IMG/VR virus record: IMGVR_UViG_3300048838_000481
Location: 1 to 20,934 of that record
From: a virus
DNA: 20,934 nucleotides
Strand: one strand, 5' to 3'
Numbering within the stretch: position 1 is the stretch's first letter; each line of letters begins with the position of its first letter. The notes below the pieces were generated by a model. That model was not told the origin of the DNA, did not search any database, and saw nothing but the letters and a program-made list of their open reading frames with translations. Below are positions 7,348-14,958 of the stretch, piece after piece. Both the position numbers and the translations under genes were made by a program.

Positions 7348-7785
7348 TCAAATCCTCCAGGCGGCGACCACCTTTACCTTGGTCAAGATCATCACGCCGT
7401 GAGTGCATTTCATGGCCCAGCGTCCCGACGGCGTTCGGATAGCCGAGATGTGTTCGGATGTGCCATCCTGACGATAGACACGAACCACTCCCACATCTCC
7501 GGGTCGAAACTCGTAGACGCGGGAGAGATCGAGCTCCTTGGCGATGCGGCGGAAGATCCGCAGCAGCCCGCCGTGCTCACGAAGGATCGCCGAGCACTCT
7601 TCTTCAGTCCGGTACTTGCCACGGAACAGCTCCGCCGGATCGTAGTTCCTGCCCTGAGAGATCATCCAGTCCGCGATGACGAGAGCGCAGTCAGTGTGGC
7701 CCCACACGAAGGGGCGGCTGGCTACATCTCTCAGAAAGCAGGAAACGTGATAAGCTTCGTTTCGATGCCTGCTAACCGCGAACAT
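7348..7785 (-). CDS. NlpC/P60-like tail peptidase (DUF6950-like)
   Basis: This 145-residue protein has GHTDCALVIADW (about 29-40), where Cys33 sits like the nucleophile of NlpC/P60-fold cysteine peptidases. The usual PGD turn follows (residues 95-97) and then His112 in a SEHISAIR strand. Proteins with DCAL-x-x-ADW are common next to J-like hubs in tail modules and are thought to cut peptidoglycan peptides during DNA entry or to act in tail-tip assembly, like lambda K. The ATG at 7785 is preceded by GGGAGA at 6-base spacing, so the 55-base overlap with the preceding gene looks real. The exact family is my recollection; activity is inferred from the Cys/His placement. Confidence 0.8.
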   Translation of the reverse strand: MFAVSRHRNEAYHVSCFLRDVASRPFVWGHTDCALVIADWMISQGRNYDPAELFRGKYRTEEECSAILREHGGLLRIFRRIAKELDLSRVYEFRPGDVGVVRVYRQDGTSEHISAIRTPSGRWAMKCTHGVMILTKVKVVAAWRI

Positions 7786-8306
7786 ATGGCGTCTCCCGGT
7801 GACCTTCGGCGTTGGTCGGTGTCAGTCAGGTAGCTGTTCCTAGCTCTGGCACGTCCTTCGAACGGCGACTCTGCGGTGAGCACCAGCGACTGAAGCTGAG
7901 TCTCTTCATCCGTCTGACGCTTTGAAGACATGGTCTTCATCAACCCCCAGGTCATCACGAGCGGATTGCCCAGCAGGTTCCAGTCGTCGTCGAAGAACTG
8001 CCACATAACTCGGACGAGTCGATTGTAGTACTCATCTCCTGCAGATCGGGCTATCCGCATAAACCGACGGTCAATCCCCGACAGCTCGAACTTGAGCTCC
8101 GGGGCAGTGCCGTTATGCGACTGACGAATGCCAGTAACTGCACCCATTCCCATGGTGGGATACCACCGATTGCCTTCGAGGTCTGTGAACTCGGTGTGGC
8201 CCGGCCAGTACCTCTGAACGCCTGACGCGAAATGGAACTCAGCCATCCGCGCCAGGTTGATCTTCTCTCCTTGAAGGAGACGTCTCTGAAGCCTAGAAAA
8301 CTCCAC
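7731..8306 (-). CDS. Minor tail / hub-associated protein (191 aa)
   Basis: The start is GTG at 8306, with GGGAG about 8 bases upstream, giving a 14-base overlap with the preceding gene. The next internal ATG (codon 21) lacks a well-spaced site. The protein is beta-rich in its first 130 residues (FHFASGVQRYWPGH, WYPTMGMGAVTGI). It ends with ESPFEGRARARNSYLTDTDQ followed by RRRSPGD, a signature of small tail-tip proteins encoded between the tape measure and the hub in siphoviruses and gene transfer agents (DUF2163-like in general plan). Its position fits the lambda L/M or GTA hub-component slot. The precise family cannot be fixed by eye. Confidence 0.7.
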   Translation of the reverse strand: MEFSRLQRRLLQGEKINLARMAEFHFASGVQRYWPGHTEFTDLEGNRWYPTMGMGAVTGIRQSHNGTAPELKFELSGIDRRFMRIARSAGDEYYNRLVRVMWQFFDDDWNLLGNPLVMTWGLMKTMSSKRQTDEETQLQSLVLTAESPFEGRARARNSYLTDTDQRRRSPGDAICSRLAGIETKLITFPAF

Positions 8307-9030
8307 CGAAGCTCTCCCGTGCGATAATCGAGGGCTCGTAGGTCTCCCAAGCCCTCAACGTCAGCTGACCACTACCAGGCTCAGCAAGCGTCATGGTTGC
8401 TCGAGGATCATCGAAGTCCAGCAGCTGACGAATCGGCGTGTCCGTCCTCATCGGCGGAATAAAGTCGATGTACCCCGAGTCCACGTCTCCCACTTCGCTG
8501 GACAAGTTGTGTCTCTCTACATTGATGATCATGTAGAGACGCTGCCGACTCGTCTTGTCTCTTACCGAGAAATACTGGCCTCTGCGAATGCGGCCCGACC
8601 GATGACAGTCGATCCAGATCCGAGTAGTCCCAGCCGGTATCGTGGCTCCGTAGGGGTTGTTCCCTGGTGCGGCTACAGGGTAGACCTGAATAATCTGCTT
8701 CCTGTTGACGTTGCCGCCCACCGTGACAGTCGGCTTACTGCTCATCCAGTCGAAGCCTGTAGGCCATGGCGCCTGTCGTCGGTCATAGACGGGAATGATG
8801 TACTCGCGAGCACCGCCCTCCATTTTGGCGATGGCAGCCCGCCACTCGCGAACCTCGTCCGCTGTGGCCAGGTTGTACTTTATCTCAGCGTACCAGTGGG
8901 GCGCCGCCGACTGAATAGTCTGACGACGCCCGTCTGGCAGAGTCGGGCCGACCTTCACCGAAGGCATGGGGTGGAACATCACCTCATTCGGCCTCAGGAT
9001 AGGCGGCATATCCTCGAACGTGCTTACCAT
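8293..9030 (-). CDS. Minor tail protein, distal-tail position (245 aa)
   Basis: The ATG at 9030 follows the stop of the tape measure gene after one base (TGA-C-ATG). The protein carries HWYAEIKYNLATADEVREWR (about 46-65), then GGAREYIIPVYDRRQAPWP, and beta-rich segments ending in RATMTLAEPGSGQLTLRAWE. Proteins with an aromatic 'W-x-A-x-[IV]' strand, an 'EVREW' helix and a 'GxxxxxIIPVYD' strand occur directly after tape measures in HK97-like siphoviruses. The site is that of the distal tail protein, which forms the ring between tube and hub. Assignment as a Dit equivalent is from gene order, not from a diagnostic motif. Confidence 0.68.
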   Translation of the reverse strand: MVSTFEDMPPILRPNEVMFHPMPSVKVGPTLPDGRRQTIQSAAPHWYAEIKYNLATADEVREWRAAIAKMEGGAREYIIPVYDRRQAPWPTGFDWMSSKPTVTVGGNVNRKQIIQVYPVAAPGNNPYGATIPAGTTRIWIDCHRSGRIRRGQYFSVRDKTSRQRLYMIINVERHNLSSEVGDVDSGYIDFIPPMRTDTPIRQLLDFDDPRATMTLAEPGSGQLTLRAWETYEPSIIARESFGGVF

Positions 9031-9031
9031 G

Positions 9032-11668
9032 TCAATCGTCCCGCCATTCGTTGCTGCGGCTACGCTGAAGCTCCTTGATCAAGTCAGACTGAGCACGACG
9101 GATCTTCTTGTCGATACGATCCACAGTAGCTCCGTTAGCCTCGCCCTGGATAGTGATGTTGGTATCACCGAACTGGTAGTTGCTACCACCTCGGCCACCG
9201 TGCATCTTCACAGGAATAGACCTGCCATCCGGCAGTGGAACCGCAGCCTCGGGACCAGCCTCGCCGAAGACAGCAGGACGATTAGTCACACCGCCCTTGG
9301 CAAAGCCGCCTCCTATCAGGCCTAGGATAGCGGAGATGAAGCCACCAAGCCCGCCTCCTCCACCGCCACTGCCTCCACCTGCCAGGGCGCCTCCTAGATC
9401 AATGAAGCCTTTCCCGAGTGTACCAAGACCCTCGGTAGCGACGTTGGTAGTCTGGCCAAACTTAGCGAGTGCCTGCTCAGCGCCAGCCAGTCGGCCCGAC
9501 CAGTTGTGCATCCCTTCAGGATTGCCCCACGAAAAGCCTTGAGGACGTTCAAAGCCGCCAAAGGCAGCGGTGGCCTCGCGGACGTTCGTAGAGCTCGTCA
9601 GAGCGTTCCAAGCCCGACTCTCGGGACCCTGCATCTCGAGCCAAGCTAGCTCGTGCTGCTTCATCGGATCGCCAAGGAAGCCGCTGATGCCAGCTCTTCT
9701 GTTCTGATGATGCTGGTACAGCCCATGAGCCAAGCCTCCGTCGCCCACAGCAGAGGGGTTGAAGCCAGACTCGGCGCCTATGTTGCCCATGACACCCGCG
9801 ATCTGGTGGGGCTTAAGCCCCTTCGAAGCCCAGAAATTCCAGGCCATCGACTGAGCGTCACCACCGCCCACTTCGGTGCCAGCAGAGAGTCCGTTGACGG
9901 CTTCGTCTACGGTCTGAGCCACAGCTGATACGCCACCGGCGCTGCTGCCACCGCCACCGCTTCCTCCTGCCAGTCGTTTGAACACGCCAGCGAAGGCACC
10001 TTCACCGATCAGAGCTCCCTTGAGCAACTCAGCTATCAGACGCATGATCGCCTGCTTGGCCTGGTCGCCGCCCTGAACCACACCCATGAGAGCCTGCTCG
10101 AGGGTGGAGGCCATGAACTTGCCGGCTTCCTCGGCAGACTTCTGAGCGTCCTTCAGGTCTTCTGTCTGCTGCTGGATCTCAGCCATGATAGCGGCCTTGT
10201 TCCGCAGCTGCTGCTCCTCCTGAGGAGACAGCGCAATGCCCTTCTGCTGAGCCTGCAGCAGGAGTTCCTGCTCGAGCCTGTATCGACGGCCAGCCTCCTC
10301 GGTCATGCCAAGGGCTGTCATCTCGATCCGAAGCTGAGCGATGCGAAGGTCTGTAGCCCGCATAAGCTCGGCGTAGGTGTCGATAGCCTTCGTTTCCTTA
10401 GGCTTGTCGACCCTATCCGGATCGAAATCCAGCAGATTGGGCTTCTTGGGAGGCTGAACCTCGGGTCCCGCCAGCACAGGCCCGCGGAACTCAGGCCCAG
10501 ACTCCGTCGGCGAACGTACAGAGTAGACTCGCTTGGCAACCTGTTCGTAGGCTTCCAGCGCTCGAGCGGCCTTGCCTGCTTCCTCAGTAATCTCGAGGAA
10601 GTACTTGGCCGCCTCACGCTGGCTGGCCGATGCTCTGTCGTCCTCGGCGATGGCCGCCATTTGCTCGCGGAACAGCCGAAGGTTCGGCTCGCCAGCAGCG
10701 ATGCCCTCGTCCAAGTCCCGCATAGCCCGACGGAACTGCTCCAGCACGTCAATGCTGCCAGCGAAGTCCTCCATGCTGTAGGAGGTGAAGCTCCTGCCGG
10801 GGAACGCGCTCGCGGCGTCCTTCGCGCCGGTCATGACTGACTCGCGAAGGTCGTCTTGCACGAAGCCGCTCAGGGCGCCAAGGACTCTGACGGACTCGTC
10901 AGCGTACTCCTTTACTCCCTTGGCGGCCTCGCCGTAAGCATCCTTAATGCGACCAATCAGGTCCTCATGACGCTTCAGGGCCTCCTCAACCTGACTGCTG
11001 CCGGTGCCCCACGTCGACCACAGGTAAGAGACACCAGCGGCGAGTGCGGCGAGTCCGACCACAGACAGGTTGATCGGGTTTAGCATCTGCATGAAGCCGG
11101 CGCCTAGCGCGGCTATGGCGCTTCGGATCGTGGTGCCAGGCCCAAACATCTGGGCTATCTGAGCGCCCTGCTGAGTGATGACGATGAAGGGAGACTGGCC
11201 TGTGGCAAGTCCCATCGCTATGTCGTTCAGCTGGAACTGAAGATTGCCCATGTTCTGCATGGTCAGATGCGTGGCGTTGGTTGCACTCCGCCCAAAAGTC
11301 TGCATCTGATTGCCGGCGCTGACTGCCCCGGCACCCGCTGCGTCCATCCTCGACTTCAGTGACGACAGGACGGCAGCAGCGTCCGAAGAAGAGATCGTTC
11401 CCGCTTCTATAGCTCGGTTCAACCGGGCCACTTCAGCGCGGAAATTCTGGGCCGCAGAATAGCCTTCGATGTACTTACGGCGCAGGGCCTCGGCTGTCTT
11501 GGCGGCGTTAGCGAAGGACTTGTCTCCCCGTTCCGTATCCTGTGCCAGCTGATCCCCAGCCTTGCCAGCCTTACGCTGTGCCTCCTCAAGGAGCTTGAGC
11601 TTGGAGATGGCGGTCTCAGCGCCAGTAACAGCGGCCTCGATGCGGAGGGAGTTGATCGTGGTAGTCAT
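9032..11668 (-). CDS. Tape measure protein with embedded tail lysozyme domain
   Basis: The protein has 878 residues and is the longest gene here, as expected for the protein that sets tail length. Residues 10-130 are helical. Residues 137-178, with GNLQFQLNDIAMGLATGQSP and VITQQGAQIAQMFGPG, match the prophage tape-measure N-terminal family. A hydrophobic region spans about 183-220, and a long Glu/Gln-rich helical part spans about 225-560. Residues about 604-715 form a phage tail lysozyme-type domain, with Glu633 in GNIGAESGFNP as the likely acid, flanked by Gly/Ser linkers. The C-terminus keeps the tape-measure motif FAKGGVTNRPAVFGEAGPEA. In this family the protein fills the tube and is ejected ahead of DNA; the lysozyme domain would open peptidoglycan. 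The start overlaps the chaperone stop (TGATG). Confidence 0.93.
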   Translation of the reverse strand: MTTTINSLRIEAAVTGAETAISKLKLLEEAQRKAGKAGDQLAQDTERGDKSFANAAKTAEALRRKYIEGYSAAQNFRAEVARLNRAIEAGTISSSDAAAVLSSLKSRMDAAGAGAVSAGNQMQTFGRSATNATHLTMQNMGNLQFQLNDIAMGLATGQSPFIVITQQGAQIAQMFGPGTTIRSAIAALGAGFMQMLNPINLSVVGLAALAAGVSYLWSTWGTGSSQVEEALKRHEDLIGRIKDAYGEAAKGVKEYADESVRVLGALSGFVQDDLRESVMTGAKDAASAFPGRSFTSYSMEDFAGSIDVLEQFRRAMRDLDEGIAAGEPNLRLFREQMAAIAEDDRASASQREAAKYFLEITEEAGKAARALEAYEQVAKRVYSVRSPTESGPEFRGPVLAGPEVQPPKKPNLLDFDPDRVDKPKETKAIDTYAELMRATDLRIAQLRIEMTALGMTEEAGRRYRLEQELLLQAQQKGIALSPQEEQQLRNKAAIMAEIQQQTEDLKDAQKSAEEAGKFMASTLEQALMGVVQGGDQAKQAIMRLIAELLKGALIGEGAFAGVFKRLAGGSGGGGSSAGGVSAVAQTVDEAVNGLSAGTEVGGGDAQSMAWNFWASKGLKPHQIAGVMGNIGAESGFNPSAVGDGGLAHGLYQHHQNRRAGISGFLGDPMKQHELAWLEMQGPESRAWNALTSSTNVREATAAFGGFERPQGFSWGNPEGMHNWSGRLAGAEQALAKFGQTTNVATEGLGTLGKGFIDLGGALAGGGSGGGGGGLGGFISAILGLIGGGFAKGGVTNRPAVFGEAGPEAAVPLPDGRSIPVKMHGGRGGSNYQFGDTNITIQGEANGATVDRIDKKIRRAQSDLIKELQRSRSNEWRDD

Positions 11669-12452
11669 CAGAGCCCTCGCTTCCGGTTCTCTTCTTCGGC
11701 TCTACGTTCTTCGGCGATCTGTTCGTGACGATCCTTGATGAATGTGGCGTCTAGCGCACGGATCAGGGTCTCGAACCGCCTGAACGAGTCTTGGTCCTCA
11801 TCGTAGCCATACGCCTGAGCGTAGGCCACGATAGAAGCGAACGGGATAGCCAGCGGCACCCCGTTCGTAAAGTTGCGATCACCGCTCAGTGACCAGAAAG
11901 CCTCGAGGATATGCGTCAGCTCAGGCCTGAGCTCGGGCTGAGTCCTCAACGGCAAGGGTAGACGGCCGTCCCTCTTTGTCCATTCGTCGAACTCGGCAAG
12001 ATCTTCGCCGTAAACGATGGCCCAACGAAGGACGGCTATCAGTTTCCCTTGTCTTCCTCGAGCTGCTCCTTCTTGGCATTCCGGACCTGCTGGCTCGCCC
12101 AGTAAGCGGCGTTCCACAGGTCTATGAGGTCGGGATCCTTGAAGTACTCGAGCGCTTTCTCGGCCGAGTAGTGGATAGGCGTGCCATCGTCCTCGGTGAG
12201 CCCTCGCCAGTCGAGCATGACGCACTCCACGAAGGCGTCTACCTCAACGTCCATAGTGCTCAGCTTGTCCGGCGGCACGCCATTCGCTTTCGCTTCCGCA
12301 GCCTTCTCTCGGATAAGGTCGGCGCGGCGACGCTGGTAGTCGACGTTCTCCAGGCCACGGAGCTTGATAGCGACTCCGTCCAGCCAGGGAATGTCGATCC
12401 AGACTCCGCTGCGGATAGCAGCGGAATTGACCTTGATCTGAGATACCTTCAC
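11668..12452 (-). CDS. Tail assembly chaperone, -1 frameshift fusion product (gpGT-like)
   Basis: A -1 slip at GGGAAAC (12048-12042) would join the 137-residue upstream chaperone to a second frame starting LIAVLRWAIVYGEDLAEF, adding 124 residues for a total of about 261. Lambda gpGT, at 279 residues, is similar. The second frame has no convincing start of its own: the in-frame ATG near 12225 opens an Arg-rich out-of-phase reading of the first gene. The extension is helical, with LTHILEAFWSLSGDRNF and a charged tail, EERRAEEENRKRGL. In lambda and relatives the minor fusion product binds the tape measure through its T part and recruits tail tube protein. Here the fusion stop overlaps the tape measure ATG by one base. 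Confidence 0.85.
12039..12452 (-). CDS. Tail assembly chaperone, major product (gpG-like)
   Basis: The protein has 137 residues and starts at GTG 12452. GGAGG lies at 6-base spacing, and the start overlaps the previous stop (GTGA). It is close in length to lambda gpG (140). After an N-terminal beta segment (VWIDIPWLDGVAIKLRG), the rest is helical, with DVEVDAFVECVMLDWRGL, typical of small tail chaperones that coat the tape measure during tail assembly and are absent from the virion. The last codons read AAG GGA AAC TGA, placing a slippery heptamer directly on the stop. Position between tube protein and tape measure is the usual one for this pair. Confidence 0.85.
   Translation of the reverse strand: MKVSQIKVNSAAIRSGVWIDIPWLDGVAIKLRGLENVDYQRRRADLIREKAAEAKANGVPPDKLSTMDVEVDAFVECVMLDWRGLTEDDGTPIHYSAEKALEYFKDPDLIDLWNAAYWASQQVRNAKKEQLEEDKGN
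12042..12048 (-). promoter_or_regulatory. Programmed -1 ribosomal frameshift site GGGAAAC
   Basis: Zero-frame codons are AAG GGA AAC TGA, giving the heptamer G GGA AAC in the X XXY YYZ form. Re-pairing one base back reads GGG AAA and then CTG ATA GCC, which enters the second chaperone frame. The lambda G/GT site is GGGAAAG, differing only in the last base. GAGGA 6 bases upstream could act as a stimulating Shine-Dalgarno-like element. A weak GCCGT/ACGGC stem with a 20-base loop can form about 5 bases downstream. The role of both flanking elements is inference. Confidence 0.88.
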
Positions 12453-12634
12453 TTCTTGCCTCCACCGGTGAGCGGAAGCTTCGACTCGGCGGTGTCAGCC
12501 GGCTCGGCATGCCCCTTGGTGACGAGCAGCTGAGCGTAGTCGTCGTCCAAGTTATCGACGACTTCTCCTGCGCCGAACAGACGGTAGACTCCGTCTGGGT
12601 ACCCTTCGAAGGAATGAAGAACGCGGATCTTCAT
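12449..12634 (-). CDS. Small tail-region protein (61 aa)
   Basis: This 61-residue protein sits between tail tube and chaperone genes and overlaps both by 4 bases (ATGA at its start, GTGA at its end). The sequence shows IRVLHSFEGYPDGVYRLFGA, then EVVDNLDDDYAQLLVTKGHAE. The second half, in which a [VI]-x-x-L-x-x-x-x-A-x-x-L-[VI]-x-x-G-x-A-x helix-turn ends the domain, recurs in small phage proteins of head and tail modules that resemble lambda FI or W-like accessory proteins. A Lys-rich tail, GGGKK, follows. The tight coupling suggests it is made with the tail proteins. I cannot assign a specific function. Confidence 0.7.
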   Translation of the reverse strand: MKIRVLHSFEGYPDGVYRLFGAGEVVDNLDDDYAQLLVTKGHAEPADTAESKLPLTGGGKK

Positions 12635-13578
12635 GCGACGGCCCTCGTGATCTTGAGGCTGGTGGCCTCAGTGTTGTCGTACGTACCCCTGAACGGGATA
12701 CGGACCTTAATGTCGTCGTTCAACGACTTGCCGATACGCTCACCATCGCCGTACCGCAGACGCGGCAGCAGGAGAGTGTACTTCTTGTTGGCCTCGAAGC
12801 CGATGGTGACGGAAAGGGCACCAAGATCGTGACGATCCACGATCTCGTAGTGGCTCTTATCCTCGAAGTAGATCGTGATCTCGCCTGTCACGTCGCACTT
12901 GCCGACGCGAGGCTGCAGCGAGTACTCATCGTCTACCACAGGACGCTCGGCCAGATTGTTGTTCACGTTGAGCGAGAAGCTCAAGACCTTCGGCGCGGCC
13001 AGCGTGACGGCAGTGCCAGTGAAGGACCCGATCACCAGAGACCCAGAGGTCGGGATGATCTTCTCGGTGTTGACCGCGGTGTAGGTCGCACCAGTGATGA
13101 GCGTATGACCCGTGGCATGATCCTCCTTCTTCCCGAGGAAGCCGAAGGTGGTCATCATCTTCTCGCGAGCGGGAGCCTCGAGCGACCACGTGTCGACCAT
13201 CATGCCGGGGAAGCGAGCATAGCGGGGGTTTGCGCTTCCCACCTCGGACGTCTCTTCGATGGTGAACGAGCGAAGAGTCGAGCCGACCTTGAGGACGTTG
13301 GTGGTCCAGGTGCCCATCAGGCAGGCCTCGATCAAATCATCGAAGCTGCCATAGCTGAACTCGGCCTCGATGCTGCCGCCGGCCGAACGCGAGAGGACGA
13401 TCTCGTCCACCACGTTGCGGTCATCGCGGATCTCATCCGAGGTGGCCGTGCCCTTGTTGCCACGGAGGGAGTTGCGGTTCAGTCGGAGGTTCTTGAACGT
13501 CGGCGTGGCCGGCGTAGTCCCCCAAGTAGTCTCGGCGATGTATGCCGTACGAAGACGAGAGCCCTGATTGATGGCCAT
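12631..13578 (-). CDS. Major tail tube protein
   Basis: The protein has 315 residues. It begins AINQGSRLRTAYIAETTWGT and contains SAGGSIEAEFSYGSFDDLIE followed by ACLMG, diagnostic of the phage tail tube protein family of long non-contractile tails. The rest alternates beta strands, as expected for a tube monomer that stacks as hexamers; residues about 200-315 could be a second, Ig-like or duplicated tube domain. ATG at 13578 has GGAG about 9 bases upstream and follows the tail terminator gene by 11 bases. Neighbours are the tail terminator upstream and the chaperone pair downstream, the canonical tail gene order. Confidence 0.88.
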   Translation of the reverse strand: MAINQGSRLRTAYIAETTWGTTPATPTFKNLRLNRNSLRGNKGTATSDEIRDDRNVVDEIVLSRSAGGSIEAEFSYGSFDDLIEACLMGTWTTNVLKVGSTLRSFTIEETSEVGSANPRYARFPGMMVDTWSLEAPAREKMMTTFGFLGKKEDHATGHTLITGATYTAVNTEKIIPTSGSLVIGSFTGTAVTLAAPKVLSFSLNVNNNLAERPVVDDEYSLQPRVGKCDVTGEITIYFEDKSHYEIVDRHDLGALSVTIGFEANKKYTLLLPRLRYGDGERIGKSLNDDIKVRIPFRGTYDNTEATSLKITRAVA

Positions 13579-13589
13579 GGAGACTGCTC

Positions 13590-13991
13590 CTATTTGACGA
13601 AGTAGTAGGTATAAGCGACTTCGACGGTGACATATCTCAAGCCATTGACCGTCTCGTCTGTTGACACCAAGTCCTCTGTACAGACGTCTTCGAACCGCTT
13701 GGCGCGGAACAAATCCATCAGTTCCTCCTTGGTATCATCGTTAGCCACACGGTCCTTGTTTGGTCGCGTGACCAGCGTTAGGATCGCTCGGCCCGTTTCC
13801 TCCCAGGCAGCGGGAGTGCCGTAAGGCGCCATGCTAGTCTGGGTTTGCACAGAGGCATCAAACTCGAGCGTGAGGCGCTCGCTGGAGCCGGGGACGCCGG
13901 CGCCAGCATCATCCGGACCTACAACTGGAGTCTGGCTCCAGTTAGCCGTTAGGTAGGCCAAGAACGCATTGACTACGTTTTTATCTGCCAT
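13590..13991 (-). CDS. Tail terminator / tail completion protein
   Basis: The start is taken as ATG 13991, overlapping the previous stop as TGATG; the adjacent GTG at 13994 would add one residue. The protein has 133 residues, with an N-terminal helix VVNAFLAYLTANWSQTPVV and a beta sheet containing RLTLEFDAS, GRAILTLVTRPN and TVEVAYTYYFVK. A helix between them, TKEELMDLFRAKRF, completes the alpha/beta pattern of tail terminators such as lambda gpU or gp17-type proteins, which cap the tail tube and bind the head. Size, strand order and position immediately before the tube gene support this. The exact family (DUF4128 or similar) is uncertain. Confidence 0.75.
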   Translation of the reverse strand: MADKNVVNAFLAYLTANWSQTPVVGPDDAGAGVPGSSERLTLEFDASVQTQTSMAPYGTPAAWEETGRAILTLVTRPNKDRVANDDTKEELMDLFRAKRFEDVCTEDLVSTDETVNGLRYVTVEVAYTYYFVK

Positions 13992-14641
13992 CACCTAAAC
14001 CTTATGATGAGAGCGGGGTTGCGGCGATCCCGAGCCTGCTGGTGGCGATTGCGTCCCGGCCTCTTCTGAGCCCACCGGCCAAGATGTGTACCGCCTCCTA
14101 TGATATCGGCGAAGGTAAACTTGACTGAGACACCGCCGCCCCGAAACTTCTTCTGAGCGTATTTAGCCGCATTCTCGAACAGCTTGCCTGGAAACTTGCC
14201 CTGGCCACGTTCGATCTTTCGAGCATAGGCCACAGTTGGGGCTATGATGATCTCGGAGGCTCCTACGGTCTGCGCCGGATCGGTCACGCGGACGCCATCG
14301 GCGTAGATCCATATCGTGTCCCTGAAGCGTCCTGTGAGGACAGGTGCAGTCCTCCTGAGGTAGATCATGATCTGCTCTACCAGATCGCTGACTATCTCGT
14401 ACTCGACGACGACGCTGCCCGGAACCTTCAAGCCTTCCAGCGTGTCGCTGATGCGACCGTCCACGTAGATGACTTTCTCAGGTATCCGGCCCAGCGCCGT
14501 CCTGTTGATGTTGTCCGCCTTCTGTATCTCCTTCTCAGCGAACTTGCGAAAAGCCATCGTCTGAGCCTTGGGAGACAGGGTCCGATCTATCAAGGCTTCG
14601 ATGGCTGGACCGAGCGGTTCGATTCTCACCTTGACTGCCAT
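13991..14641 (-). CDS. HK97 gp10-like neck / tail completion protein
   Basis: The protein has 216 residues and its start overlaps the previous stop as TGATG. It contains APVLTGRFRDTIWIYADGVRV and then VGASEIIIAPTVAYARKIERGQ, the 'T-G-x-[LF]-[RK]-x-[ST]-I ... V-x-YAxxIExG' pattern of HK97 gp10-family proteins. These form part of the neck between connector and tail, or help join them. The N-terminal 90 residues are helical and then beta-rich, longer than in the simplest gp10 proteins. The C-terminus is very basic (QKRPGRNRHQQARDRRNP), which could contact DNA or RNA, although basic tails are not rare in this family. Confidence 0.8.
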   Translation of the reverse strand: MAVKVRIEPLGPAIEALIDRTLSPKAQTMAFRKFAEKEIQKADNINRTALGRIPEKVIYVDGRISDTLEGLKVPGSVVVEYEIVSDLVEQIMIYLRRTAPVLTGRFRDTIWIYADGVRVTDPAQTVGASEIIIAPTVAYARKIERGQGKFPGKLFENAAKYAQKKFRGGGVSVKFTFADIIGGGTHLGRWAQKRPGRNRHQQARDRRNPALIIRFR

Positions 14642-14958
14642 CAGCCGACTCCTTCAAGCTCCACCTCATAAGCCACGTTGTGAGGCCTGACGTGAATGCC
14701 AGTGATCGTCCATTCCTTGCCGCTGATGACAAGTACATCCACATTCGGCCTCAGCGGCAGGAAACGAGCAGGAACGTCCTCTCCTATCAGCAAGAACCTT
14801 CGGAGGAACGGTGACAGGTTACGGTCCTCCTCGCTTGTGCTGGAGAGCCTGATCTGAACCGCAAGAACCTCGGCATCGTCGAGGCCCTCTCGGCGCAAGG
14901 TTACGGTGCTCGCGCCTCGCGCGATCATCATCGCTCGGGTTGACGCTGAGAAGCTCAT
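14641..14958 (-). CDS. Head closure / stopper protein
   Basis: The protein has 105 residues if started at ATG 14958; GTG at 14961 is an alternative, because the junction reads GTGATG across the previous stop. It is beta-rich, with TVTLRREG, EVLAVQIRL, RFLLIGEDV, VDVLVISGKEWTITGIHV and YEVELEG. The G-[KR]-E-W-x-I-[TV]-x strand near the C-terminus is typical of small head-closure proteins that form the third connector ring after portal and adaptor. Position between the gp6-like adaptor and the gp10-like protein is the expected one. No strong Shine-Dalgarno is seen, so translation is probably coupled to the adaptor gene. Confidence 0.72.
   Translation of the reverse strand: MSFSASTRAMMIARGASTVTLRREGLDDAEVLAVQIRLSSTSEEDRNLSPFLRRFLLIGEDVPARFLPLRPNVDVLVISGKEWTITGIHVRPHNVAYEVELEGVG

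Noticed and set aside
12049-12225. Start of an independent gene at the ATG near 12225
   Set aside because: The first ~60 residues are an Arg-rich out-of-frame reading of the upstream chaperone; sensible sequence begins exactly at the GGGAAAC slip, so frameshifting is the better explanation.
12829-13605. 258-codon plus-strand open frame
   Set aside because: It is antisense to the tail tube gene, with His/Arg/Asp-rich random-looking composition.
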